Origin: Isoetes taiwanensis
Lineage: Eukaryota > Streptophyta > Lycopodiopsida > Isoetales > Isoetaceae
Assembly: GCA_021234155.1 (NCBI GenBank)
Contig: JAJEKV010000035.1
Location: forward strand, 1,242,001-1,306,000
Direction of reading: 5' to 3'
DNA length: 64,000 nt
The position numbers and the translations under genes were made by a program. Under the pieces are notes generated by a model. The model was not told where the DNA came from. It saw nothing but the letters and a program-made list of their open reading frames with translations, and did not search any database. This document shows, in pieces, positions 44,501 through 56,381 of this stretch. Every line of letters starts with the position of its first letter. The stretch's first letter is position 1.

Positions 44501-45250
44501 AAGCCAAAGCGGATCAAGATTATCGCCACCTTTGAAGGTCACCGACCGCGAATCGGCCAAGACGAAGCATTGAAATCTCCAAGCAAAAACACTTGTCCCC
44601 GCCGATTATAGCGGCCTATGTCATCATACAGTTGCTCATACGGCATGATCCGGACATCCGCGGTGTCCGTGATCATGTACCGGTAGAACTTAGAGCCCGC
44701 ATGGGGAATGTAGCGCCTAGCAAGAAACAATGGGACATGACCAGTTCGTACGCCGCCATGGCGCTCATTAGCAAGTGAGAAATGCCGATATCCTCGAATG
44801 TCCGGCAATCGATGCCCTTCATACTCCCATGTCTCCCCGCAGGAAGACGATGTCCATGTCCGTCGCGATCCCATTCAAGCCACGCCCTTCCGCCACGGGA
44901 AGCCCCTACAATTCCGTGAAACAATACGAAGACACTTTCCCTATGCCGACAAGCGGCGTGGATCCATCTCGAGTGCCTCGAGGACGCTGGCCAGAAGTTG
45001 GAATAACGGGCGCAGCCCGCCACGGACCCCGATGGATGTGCTTCAGCTTGTAGAAGGCCTCAATCCGCCTCTCCCTCGGCCTCGCCGGCCCGATGCCCCG
45101 GACTGCCCCGGCGCGACGTACAGCTGCAGGGAGTGCCGCCCGCAAGAATCGGCCCGGACGAGGAGGCACATATACCTTCATCTTGCCATTAACCAAACCA
45201 GCAGCCCCTCCAGCTTGTCGAATCTCTCTTATCTTGACCAACTCTTGGCT
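41530..45250 (-). mobile_element. second LINE, strongly decayed and GC-rich
   Basis: On the minus strand, remnants appear in LINE order. The endonuclease is at about 44.9-44.5 kb (DMDIVFLRGDMG, VFLLGDFNASSW). The reverse transcriptase is at 43.3-42.67 kb (PRRHLVARLQKF, SPTLFGLYIDSLEAWMRHHG, RLLYADDVALLAH). A C-terminal zinc-binding text is near 41.9 kb (RICRCCEMHVIEDEHH). The 3' end runs GTTAAAATAAAC into four CTTC-type repeats at 41541-41560 instead of poly(A). Frames change every few dozen codons. Composition is far richer in CpG than the first LINE, so it is a different lineage. Confidence 0.8.
41541..41560 (+). repeat. (GGAA)n tract, probable LINE 3' tail
   Basis: Five AAGG-type tetramers lie at the 3' boundary of the minus-strand LINE. 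Microsatellite tails are known for several non-L1 LINE clades. Confidence 0.8.
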
Positions 45251-45259
45251 TCTTTCCCG

Positions 45260-47100
45260 TTGTCCTACATGAATTCCTTCCCATTTGTCTTTAGTAAATC
45301 GTTATCGGTTTTTTAAGATGTCAACCTCAAGTCATTTTGAAATTGCTCAATTATCGTAATTGACATTTTTTAGAACGGGCATTTATTCTATTGCCCATCG
45401 CTTTGTGGCTTATGTGTGTCGCTTATTCTATTGTCCATCTCTTTGTGGCTTATGTGTGTCACTGTTTCTCTCAAAGTATTGCTAAATACAACCTTAAGAT
45501 TGTTGCCTAGATTGCTCAATCAAAAGAGTCATTGTTATAGCTTTTCTAGAGCCTAGCAATGTATTAAAATCAAAACAAATTCACAAACGCGCCAAACTTC
45601 ATCGTTATTGATGCCTCTTAGGCTAGGTCTTGGGAACAATCAAGTATATGACACTATGCCTATTGAATATCTCAAAGCTTATTCGCTCCATGTGCTACAT
45701 ATATGCCTTCACGCCTAAAGTGAGATAACATCCAATGCATGTTTTCTATTATATTAGCATAGTTTAGAAAAGGTATCTTGCATGGGTGCATTCAAACCAT
45801 CCCACCTAGACCAAGTTTATATCAAAATAATATTGCCCTATCGAATAAGAAACTATATTCACCATTGCTTTTTTATGCATTTATTCCTATCTGTCACATG
45901 TGAAGCTAAAGATAGCATGTTAGGCTAACCTTATGTTGTGTAAATTTTGGCCTATGCAAAGGTAGTACCCAATTGTTTATAACATTCAACGTATAAATAT
46001 CAACCAATCAATCAATGTGAACAAAGTAGTTGCATAAGCCATTTTGAGGAGAACCTCCTAGCTTATGCCCTTAAAGGAATACTTTGTGCACGATCGTAAC
46101 AACATACCTTAGATTGTGTTGTAATGATTAACCTCAAGGTAAGAGGCAAGAAAGAAATATATGCAAAAATCTATCCTTGCCGAAATTTTTGCATATGGGC
46201 ATGATCTATGCTCTTCGTCCACACGCGCTCATGACTTTGACTTTGCCTATTGGATAGAGATGTTGCAAATGGTTTTGAAAGCAAGATAGAGAAAGATGGA
46301 CAAATGTTTTCCATATATTCTCATCTTCCATTTTAGACATGACTAAAACCACTCAACTTTAAAACATGTACTGACATTTGTTTCTAGTTCACACAAAATC
46401 CTACAATAGTTGCCCATAGTTTTAAAGTCAAACAATTTGTTCTAAGCATTTAAGTTTTTTTATTATGAAGTTTCAGTTCCATTTTACTCACCTCATTGGG
46501 CATCAAGACGAGAACATATATTAGAACACGTTCCTCCATCCTAGAACTTTTTGTTAGAAATCTTATAAATAGGTGAACCTAAAAGCAAAGCCTTGATTCG
46601 ACGAAGACTTTTGTGTGAAGTGCAAAGAATAATGCATTGAAACCAACTATCAGTTGGAATAAATAAGGAATGACGAAGACTTCCACGTGAAGTCTAGAGA
46701 ATAATGTATTGAATCCAAACAGAGTTAATCCTCTGGTAAGCTTTCTAACACCAATGTGGATTATCTCCGACATCAAGGCTTCTTCAAAGCTTATGAAGGT
46801 ATTAAAAACCTAGTTCTGTTAAACATCAGAAATTCCTCACCTCAAAAAGCAGGAGCAGATGGCTCAAAAAGGTTCATATTCCACCAGAGTGGCAGCATGG
46901 GACAAGCTGTCAGCCAAGTGGTATTTGAACTGAATATGATGAAGCTTTTTGTTGGTTCTAATCACTTCTCTGAATTATAGCCACATGCGAGACCCTTGTC
47001 TATTGAAGATGTCACCAACAGATAGTTGGGTATTGAATCTAAAAAACCTAGTTTTCTGGAGCAGGCAGTTGCTTCAATGTATGAGATGGTTAAATTTTGC
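45260..47100. other. AT-rich stretch without recognisable gene
   Basis: No coding potential that I can support. A diverged 72-bp-period duplication (GACGAAGACTT) lies at 46600-46717, and a weak open frame at 46756-46980 is unassigned. Confidence 0.4.
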
Positions 47101-47171
47101 CTCTGCAACAAATTTATTGTAAGTAATTCAGTATACCATATCATTCGAACAATAACCAATTTAAGACCTCA

Positions 47172-47885
47172 CCATATTTATTCCATGGAATTAGACAGCA
47201 AGAATAGTGAGGCATGTCAAATGCTCTAGGAGGGCAAGGCAGGCACTGTGAGGCCATGATACCAATCATGGCAGGGATGCCACGCTCCAAAGAAAACTGA
47301 ACCTGACCTTCATGTGTGTCTCTAGGAGCAAATGACATTGTCAAGGTATTCCTCTTCAATAGATAGGCACCCCAGCTTGCCGCCTAGAGAAACCAATGCA
47401 TGGCAGCTACTTAGGAGTAAGAATATTAACAAGAGAAAACCAGAAATTGTCTAAATTAAAACACATGACAAGAACAAGAAACAAAGGAGAGTTTTGGATG
47501 GTCATAGTTTTAAAACCCAAGTTTCTCAAAAAGTTGTCCTAAGGAAGAAACATTGCCCCACATCCTGTGTCAAGCGCAGTTCTAATATTCCCACCAGAGA
47601 GCGGCAAAATAGCATCAATCTCATCAACGTAAGCATCAGCACCACGAGGAAACATAGTCCTCCCCCTCGGAAAATAAATTTGCCCCCCTCATATTGTATT
47701 CGGTTCTGAATAGCTTTTTTTTACAGTAAGCTCTTTATGAGGCACATTTGCAAACCAAGAAACATCCCTGCTCTTAGGCCAAGAAAATGGATTCTTATAC
47801 CCAGGCGGAGCGGGGATGAGACAATGAAGTTTTTCCTTTTCTAGTGAGCAATGTCGTTCTCTGTAGATAAGTCTGTACCCAACTT
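47172..47885 (-). pseudogene. QUA2/PMT-type methyltransferase pseudogene with a GC-AG intron
   Basis: The minus strand reads [49 protein letters not shown], then (after a one-base slip in an A-run) [15 protein letters not shown], then (after a second slip) TMFPRGADAYVDEIDAILPL and TALDTGCG. An intron of 173 bp (47384-47556) starts GCAATG and ends CTCTAG. Exon two continues [57 protein letters not shown] and meets a GTGAGG donor at 47172. This is the core of the plant Methyltransf_29 (DUF248) Golgi family linked to pectin methylation. The two frameshifts and missing ends make it a pseudogene fragment. The retained intron shows it arose by DNA duplication, not retroposition. Confidence 0.88.
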
Positions 47886-48459
47886 GATGCAGTGGGCTTT
47901 AGGCCCTATTCCTTTTCTTTTTCCAACTCCACTGGATCACTTGTGTTGCGAAATAATATGTAACAAACTATATGGTGTTGAGGCGTAAATTGAAAGGCTG
48001 GAACTAGAAACCATGAACAGGGTATGATGAATTTCATGCCACACAAGACTTCAGATTCTCCTATCTAGCTACTGAACATATCAAGTTCTGGAATGAAGAC
48101 GCAACTACCTAAATTCATTTTAAGGATTCGTTCGTGCAAGTTCTTTAATAAATAAAGTAGCATTTTCATTAGTCATCTAAACTGCAACACTAGCATTTCC
48201 ATTAGAAATAACAATGGATTTGTTACAGCTTATGCCACTATGCAACCATCCTGTAGACGTGGCTATCTATGGCTTTGTGGAATTAATCACAGCTCCACAA
48301 TAACGTGTGATCATCACTTGTTATGGCAGTCATGGTGTCTTCCTTCTCTCTACGAGCAATAGTAGAGACTGTAGTTTTGGCCTACTTTACATTACAGCAA
48401 AAAAGTACTACATAAAAGGACCACCATAGGATTCCCACTATATTCTCCACTTTATATTA

Positions 48460-48491
48460 CTACTAGAAAATTGCCCACCTTCGGTGGGCAA
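48460..48491 (+). repeat. TACTAG-linked GCCCA hairpin, copy 1
   Basis: TACTAGAAAA followed by a perfect 9-bp stem (TTGCCCACC and GGTGGGCAA) on a 3-base loop. Related copies lie at 58642 and 61612. Confidence 0.7.
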
Positions 48492-48873
48492 TCGAAAGTC
48501 CTTGGGATGTCAAGTGTTAATTTGTAGTATGTTATTTTAAATGTAAAAGAAAATATAGTTATTTTTTGTAGATTGAAATTGAAAATGGTAAAAATTCTCG
48601 ATATTAACATGTGCAATTTGTATGATTGTGGACAATGGTCTCGTGACATTTTCCTCTGTTTATTGAATTGCGTTTAAATGTAGAAAAAACATAGCTAGCT
48701 TTTGTAGTTTGCAATTGAAAATGGTAAAAGTTCTCGATATTGTTAGAGTATGGAATCTCTTTATGTGTACATATGTACATGTACGTATATCTCCATGTCT
48801 ACGTGTACAAGTATTGTACACGTGAGTGCCTATTTATTCTCTAACATATCAGTTATCAATTGAATTATAAAAG

Positions 48874-49384
48874 AGAGCGCCTAGGCAATTTTTTTTCAGT
48901 ATAACAACCAACACACAACTACTGTTAATATTATTAACACAAACCATTGGGTCCAACACATTTAAATTAAAATCCCCCTTAAACCCCCTTTGGTTTGGGT
49001 GCATATTCACACGGGGGGTGATGTAGGGCAGCGAGAGCCCTTATAATTATGTTTTGCACGTATAAAATCAACACCATATAGTATATTGTCTGAAATCTTA
49101 TAGTAATTTACAAATCTTGTTATACAGTATAACAAATTTTGTACATCCATACCCCACAAACGAGGAACTTTGTGTACGGTGTAGATTAAGGAATAAGGGG
49201 TGAATATGCCTATCCAACAGCTCTCGTTGCCCGGAGTCACCCCCCGTGTGAATATGCACCCAAACCAAAGGGGGTTTAAGGGGGATTTTAATTTAAATGT
49301 GTTGGACCCAATGGTTTGTGTTAATAATATTAATAGTAGTTGTGTGTTGGTTGTTATACTGAAAAAAAATTGCCTAGGCGCTCT
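48874..49384. repeat. near-perfect 148-bp inverted repeat with 215-bp spacer
   Basis: Arms 48874-49021 and 49237-49384 differ by only one base by eye (GTTAATATT against ATTAATATT in a shared context). The arm tips begin AGAGCGCCTAGGCAATTTT and the inner edge is CACGGGGGGTGA. The spacer encodes nothing obvious. Such an arrangement is expected of a young MITE or a recent inverted duplication. No target duplication is clear. Confidence 0.93.
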
Positions 49385-50101
49385 AACTTTTAAAGAAACA
49401 CAATTTGTCGAAGATATATGAGAGACTCCATTCAAGCACAAGTGTTTAGAGAACAATATTGTCTAGGATAACACAAACAATAATGGTTTGATCCAAATAT
49501 TGAGAACTTTTCTCATGTCCAAGTGATGGACTTTGCATGCATTGCAAGTGCACTTTGAAACGTGTCCACACAAAAAAAAAAACAAGGGTACAAGTATTTC
49601 ACATGCAGAACAAGCCACCTATATGTAATGATAATCCGTTTGGCGAACTTTTGATGATAATAACCGTTGTATTTCTAAGCCAAGTGAAAGGAAATTTTAA
49701 TTATAGTTGTGGCCTTTGGAAGAGGTTCCTCACGAAAGGGAAAGCCTTCACGATATTTTAAGGAAACGACATCGCAGATCACAAAGCGGACAACTACAAG
49801 AATTTTTTAGACAACAATTGAAGTCCTTTTGTAATCCGATGGCCTCGGTGGGCAAATCCGATCTAGCTCCAACTAACTAGATCCATCTCCTATGATTGCC
49901 TTGTGGCAACTCCTGTGCTAGGAAAGCTTAATGCCCCAAGAAGTCTTCAACAAAGATCTCGTTTGAAACACGACTCATCTTCCGTGATCTAATCTGCAGT
50001 GGTCAACAAATTTGTCACGATCGTTCGCAGAGTAAATGGGAACTATAATAAAGCAATACATCCATGGTTGAAAACTAACGTAATCCGCTAATCCCTACCT
50101 T

Positions 50102-50735
50102 TGTAATGATAGAACTTTGTAATTGACTTGAGGCATATTTTTTCAGATGCATCTTGCACATAGGGACTGCCAATATTCCTTAGTCTGCAAAGATTCAAGT
50201 GTAAAGATGTGCTCATGAGATCCAACGAACGTTTTACGGTTCAAAACAACTTGAGAATCATTTTTCAGCATGGAATGCGAGACAATTGAAGAAACCCCTG
50301 CAAGTCTGGATCAAATATTCAATATAGAGTACATCTGCGTGACTCATTGGAAATGGGTTCAGACAAGAAACGGGTTCAAGAGATAGGTGTACTTACCTTC
50401 CAGAGCATTTTTGCTCGTGAAGAACAATCAGAACATCTCTTTGCATGGACTCATGGCAGAACGAGAAATCTTCAACTCTTAGGAACTGCTTGTATTTCTG
50501 TTATGGTTCATTACCCAGCTATGGCAGGAACACAAGCCCATGGTAACAACTGCAACCACCAAAACGTCGTATATCAGAAGAATCATGTATGGATTTCCCA
50601 GGACAGAAGTGCTGCCATTGTAATCATAAAACTTTGTAATTGACTTGAGGCATGTTTTTTCAAATGTATCTTGCACATAGGGTCTGCCAATAGTCCTTAG
50701 AGCTGCAGCATTCAAGTGTAAAGATGTGCAGAAAA
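50102..50735 (+). repeat. diverged direct repeat, period about 515 bp
   Basis: The block 50102-50222 (TTTGTAATTGACTTGAGGC, CTTGCACATAGGG, TTCAAGTGTAAAGATGTGC) recurs at 50620-50735. An open frame between them (50347-50643) is not recognised. Confidence 0.7.
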
Positions 50736-50796
50736 ATATAGACAGATGCATTCAAATAATATACAAATTATTTTTGAACAGAAACAAAAGACATAC

Positions 50797-51010
50797 CTCA
50801 CATTGGTGGGCATGCCGGAAGGCTGCAACAAGCTTGCAGTTGCGTGTCCTTGTGAAACATAGCAGATACTATCAAGATCTCCATATATGGATGTGAAGAT
50901 TCCGCCCGACCTCAGCTTGAAGAAAGATATGTCCCCATTAAAATGCAGAAGGGGCTCATTCCAAAACAATAGCTGTACCGAATTTTCTGTGGAGATGAAG
51001 GAAGCCGCCT
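50797..51010 (-). other. possible exon of an unrecognised gene
   Basis: The minus-strand text ENSVQLLFWNEPLLHFNGDI, SFFKLRSGGIFTSIYGDL and HATASLLQPSGMPTNVR looks like a conserved protein. It ends at a consensus donor (GAG then GTATGT) near 50797. Upstream frames contain a stop. The family is not recognised. Confidence 0.3.
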
Positions 51011-51989
51011 TTGTCGAGACCCGCCTATGGCGAAAAAAAACCCCAGCCTATGGCGTGATTCTAAAACAGATTCTCCAAAGAAGTTGTTCTTGTAACCAAG
51101 ACTCTTTTTCCACCATGAGCTAACGTAAGGCGTTTTCTCATCTACCGAGTTGAAAGACGAAGGAAATCCTTGACTACGGCTCTTTGTGCAGGGGTGAAGG
51201 ATCCATACCCGGATGAGATAGAGAGTTCAAGGCCGAAGGCAAAAACAGAGGCATAGATTAGAGCTATGAAAACGGGATTCTAAGGCCATTTTGCAACCAA
51301 AAGCTTGAGAAAAGTGAATGCGGGATGAGACAAGTATGTATAGCTTAATCCGGCTATGGCAGAAGACAAGCCCATGGCAACAATCCTGGGATAGAAGTGT
51401 CGGCCGGATTCCTTGATATCCTAAAATCCTTGATAACCCTAAAAATAAATTGGGAGGATATTTGCATGCTTCGTCTACATCCAAACTTCCAAAAAAAAAA
51501 AAAAAAACCTCCACCACAAGATTTGGCCCCTTTTCTAAAATCAACGGCTAACAAATGCGTGCACTCTAGAAATACTATTTAGTACACCTGGACGAATACG
51601 GCCACCAAATCATATGAAAACCTTAGAGAAAACAGTATAAAAACAGAAAAAAAAACCCCTGTTATAATGCTAGATATTGTTGTTAAATTGTAAGACTTGA
51701 TGGTGTAATTTTTGTAGTAGATTGTAGCATATGTATTTATTTAACAGAATTTTTTATTCTTCTATATATTGTATTTGAGTAATGTTTGGATTGTAAGTTT
51801 TTGCCGCCTTTGATTCACGTAGTTGTCATGTTGTATAGATAATCGGAAAATATGTGGGGTCTATTTTGATTTTTGTTAGAATGTCTTGATAAAGTTTACT
51901 ATAGTCATCCTACAAATCCACATGAAATTAGTTTGTATGGTGATGTATATGTATTTATACCATATATTTTAGAGGAACGTCACAAACAT

Positions 51990-53930
51990 TAGGCTGAGTT
52001 CTAGCTAGATTAAGATTTTGCATAGAAATTAAATGAGTCCAAGAGTTATGCTCTTGGCAAAGCAAAGGTCTAAAGTTGATGCTCCTCATATAGCTATAAG
52101 TAACCATGTTGAAGTCTCTAGTGAAAAGGCAATCATCATAAGGAATGTTGTTGAGACTGTTTTTTATTATATTCCAAAAGCCGCATCTATCACAAGCTGA
52201 TTATGAGCATATAAATTAATTAAAGCTAATGTGCTATTACCCATGTTACCATGAAGGATCTGCCACCTTCCAATGTTGTCATGAACAATTTGGATATTTG
52301 ACAAGTTCAGGGGGTCTCTCCATGCTATAGAAATACATCCAGATGTATTATTAGCCCTAATGGCCCAGAGCTTTTAATTAGAAGGAAGAGCATTAGAAAT
52401 CAATCTCTGAAAGTTATCGTCATGTAGCTTATGCTCTTGAAAGAAAACAATATCAAAATTAATAGAGGATAGAGGAAAGACAAGCCTTAAATCTATCACC
52501 CGTAACATTCGAGTTGATGCCTTGGAGGTTGCAAGAGAGACATCTAAAATTAATATCCATAAAAAAAAGAGATTTTTTTTGTCTACCCTTGAACTTTTCC
52601 TGACAGGTTCAGGGTTTCTATTCTTATCATTTGTTGTAGGAAGCCATTTTCCAACCTTCAATCTTCATGCTGTCTAAATGCAAATCATATTCAATGAACT
52701 TCAAATCCAAATGGTTAGAAAAATCACTATCATAATGGAAGTGATCTCAAAAGTCTTCCTCATTGTCTATATAGTCAATTATGATGTTGCACTGATGGGG
52801 AAGGGGGTCAATCTTACTTCCATTATCACCATTGCTAATCATAAGGGGGTGAACAGTCAGAGGGAGAAGCCCAGGATCCTAAAACCATCAATGCTACTAT
52901 CACCCATCCCTTTACTGCCATTACTACTTACCAGAGCCAGGGAAAACATGAGATCAATGGTAGGGCCCTTGGTTCCACCAGTGCTGCATTCTTCGACTTC
53001 TTTGGGAGTTTCAACTTCTCTAATTTTGATTCCCTTGTTGCTACTGGCTTCATGGTTTTCTTAATCCACATTGTTTTGGTGTTAACCAGTGATGACTTTA
53101 CCATCCTCTAGCTGCTTCTAAACTATAGAAATGGTGGCGATCGTTTCCTATTTTTCCAACATTTTTATAGAAACGAATTTAGTAGAATTGGGTGTCTTAT
53201 CATAAAATTGAAGTTTTCCTGAAAAAATGTCCATTAATTTGGCAAATTTACTATAATTGGGATGCAATATTATCAAATTTTGGCGATTTCATGAAGTTGT
53301 TTTAGCATACGCGTCCTAGTAAACCATCAAATCCAGATTCTAAAAAAATGGTAAAATATAGCAACCTTACGAAGTTTCACACCTTAAAGTCATCACTGGT
53401 GTTAACAGGGGCAGCGTTGAAGCTTTTAACCATAGGAGCTAGAAGCACTGACAAGCATTTTAGATTACTTAATATTGATATCAAGAAAAGCCTTGTGCCT
53501 ATATGCCTCTCCCAGTTCGACTCCACCTCTTTTAAGATACAAACAAAGGGGAAGTTAGTGTGGAGGGTGGATATTTGGATTACCTCTCCAAGGCAATCAC
53601 CAATAGCTTTTAGATGACTATATGTCCAAAAGGCTAGGGGGAGGTTTGGACATGACATCCAGGTAGTGGTAGCCGTATAAGAATAGTCTCTGGAGTGTAT
53701 CAAGGATACCATTTCATAATATAAGTAGGACAATTCATTAGAAATCTTCTTGGTTAGAATAATATTCCTATGGGTATGATCCTTGAGTGCATTTCTAATG
53801 TCAATGGTATATAGAATAAAGTTTCCACAATTTGCCAAAGATATTTGGTGCATGCGCACCACTACTACTATTTGTTTTACTAAGCCAGTAAAGTATTCAA
53901 TACCCCTCAAGATACAGCAAATCCTACTAC
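51990..53930 (-). mobile_element. third LINE, truncated relic (ORF1 to endonuclease)
   Basis: On the minus strand an ORF1 piece with WMSCPNLPLAFWTYSHLKAI and GDCLGEVIQIS lies at about 53.4-53.7 kb. An endonuclease piece follows (SSINFDIVFFQEHKL at about 52.43 kb, HDNIGRWQILHGN, LALINLYAHNQ, then RDFNMV near 52.08 kb). No reverse transcriptase follows, so the 3' part was lost. Wording is close to the intact LINE (IYAHNQ, DFNMV), suggesting the same clade. It is full of stops. Confidence 0.72.
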
Positions 53931-54250
53931 TATTTTGTTTTCATTTCAAAAGGACACCCTTCCCATAAACATACTTATTCTCCCTCTGCCCCTTCATCCT
54001 CTTGTTTCATAAACTATATATGATTTGGCTTCTTATGTAGACGCCTGAAAGAACCATACAAATTTAGTTTATATTGTAGGCAGAGCTTGGAATTCAATAT
54101 AAATACAATAGGGTTTGAACACTTTACATAATTACAAAGTGATTCTTGAACGAGAAGACAGTTGAGTTATACTCAAAGGAGAATATGATCAAAATTGCGA
54201 CAAAGTTTTCTACACATGCTTGTTGTTGACCAGAACTTGGACATGTTCAT

Positions 54251-54430
54251 ATCTAGCACACTCCTATATATACCCATGACAATAGTAAGTCTTCTAGGCC
54301 ATGATCCTCCATGATATCCTTCCAACTCTCCTAATCCTCTCATCTAGCACACTCCTATATGTACCCATGACAATAGTAAGCCTTCTAGGCCCATGATCCT
54401 CCATGTTATCCTTGCAACTCTCCTAATCGC
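54251..54430 (+). repeat. 91-bp tandem duplication
   Basis: ATCTAGCACACTCCTATAT starts units at 54251 and 54342, both followed by ACCCATGACAATAGTAAG and CTTCTAGGCC. A handful of differences separate them. Confidence 0.85.
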
Positions 54431-56345
54431 CTCCCCAAGCCTGCATTATCGCTAGTTTTCTTTTTTTCTTTTCTTTTTTTTCTTTTGGTTTGAGGTATTG
54501 GGCTACCTATACCTTTCTTGAAAAATATTGGGTGCATATAACCCATGAAATCTCCCAATAAAATGGGCCTATCTAAATTAGTAAATCACTCAAATGCCCT
54601 ATTGTGGATGAAGATTGGATGTTCAAGATTGAAAATCCACTTTTTCACCATTCTAATATGGCCATCATAATACGTGTAGGCCTAGGTATAGGGCCGTCAT
54701 AATGCCAAGAGTTAATTGTTCTTTAGCTTTAGCGTTGGTGGGCCAAAGTTTGCTTATCAATCGAGGGCCCACGGCCAAGTAGTTCACTATTGATAAGACT
54801 CCCTTAAACCGAAATATGTGTAGGAATGGGGCCATCGTACTGGCAAGATTTAATTGTTCTTCAACTCTTCACATTGGTAGGCCCAAAGCTTGCTTATTAA
54901 GTTAAGGTCCAAAGACCAAGTCCAAGTCCAAGTCCGTAAACGACGATGCTATTTCAGCCATATTAGCTAATAGAACGTTGACAAGTATCAACAATAATTT
55001 TTTAATGGACACCTCGTGCGATTGTTGTGGTCGTTGGTCTATATCACTTTTTCCCTTCTGGTCGATATCCTGAGATTTGATCTGCTGTTGGTACAGTTTT
55101 CAACAACGAGAATCTGTACCATCCACGTGGCAGTCAGCGGTTGGTTCGAGAAATTCCCCGGAAGCCTTATAAGCTACCGTGTGGAAATGAAAATTGGCAG
55201 TACAATTTAGAACCAATAGGAAAATTTTTTGTTAAAAACAGGCATTTCTTGGTACTTCCGGCAAAAATGGTGGGGATGATAGGATGCTCTAAATCTAGTA
55301 GAAAAATTGCCGATCGTAGGCAAAAAAATTCCCGAACCAAAGGTGGGGCTGAGGGCCTTTACAAGGAAAAACACGGGCCATAAAATTTCGGCCCCAAACA
55401 ACCAACTCTATTATCACCCAATTTTTACAGATCACCCAATCAAGCCTTAAAATTGAATGGTGGTATCTCCATTTTTTTTAAGGGCAAGCTTTGGAATTGC
55501 CATTCATGTTGAAGGGCAATCTTGTCATGATGCCATTCACTTGATTCTCGGCCATTCACTAAAAAGAATTGCAACTGCAACAAATAAGCACATCTTCGAT
55601 ACAAAAGCAAAAATACTTCGCATATACTTCACGTGTAAAGCTTAAAAGCCTTCATATTACTATTCAAAATAATTAGCTTGAAGTTTACAAATTCAAATTA
55701 ATTAGCTTACAAATTCAAATTAATTAGCTTGAAATTTATAATAGCACCATGTTTTTATAGTTTATAATAGTTTTTATGTTTAATGCTAGTGGTGGGTGGT
55801 TGGTTTGGTATCATTATTAATTATAATGGTATTGGCCAATTGGACAAAGGCTAATTTGATCGTTTTGCATCCCTTGCATAAAATTACATGCATGAAACTA
55901 GTAATGACAAAGAAGATTATATAAAACTAATAAAAATATGTACCAAAAAACAATTTTTTTTTTCAAGGTTGCCAGTCAATTGAAGGGTGACGTTTGTGAG
56001 AGACGTTCAAGTTGAATGGCACTTTTTTTTACCTTGTCGTTCATTTGCATGGCCAAAAAGAGGACAATACTTTTGTTTGACCTTGTCTTTCATTTGCATG
56101 GCCAAAAAGAGGACAATATTTTTTTTTGACCTTGTCGTTCATTTGCATGGCCAAAAAGAGGACAACCGTTCTTTGAAGGGTCAAAGGCTTCTTGAATGAG
56201 GACAACCCTTCTTTGAAGGGCCAAAGATTTCTTGAATGACATTGCAATGTTCAAATTTAAGGCTTGATTTGGGTCACCCAATTCTTCACCAGATCTGTCG
56301 CCCCCAGTCAAAAACCAACCTCAAAAACAAATTCAGGCAAAGTTC
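54420..56345 (+). promoter_or_regulatory. 5' flank of the receptor kinase, right arm of inverted duplication
   Basis: About 54.42-55.40 kb matches the left arm (11.59-11.17 kb and 5.66-5.0 kb, reversed). The joined site at about 54.78 kb (GTAGTTCACTATTGAT, in reverse) is the empty site of the 5.5-kb element. Between 56031 and 56240 lie three 49-bp repeats (CATTTGCATGGCCAAAAAG) and two 40-bp repeats (GACAACC, TTCTTTGAAGGG). I could not pick a TATA box with confidence. Confidence 0.6.
56031..56240 (+). repeat. two small tandem repeats upstream of the kinase
   Basis: The 49-bp units start at 56031, 56080 and 56129. The 40-bp units start at about 56161 and 56201. They lie 140-350 bp before the start codon and could be in the promoter or 5' UTR. 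Confidence 0.88.
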
Positions 56346-56381
56346 ATGCCCCTGTTTTTTCGTGTCAAAGCCGAAGAGACG

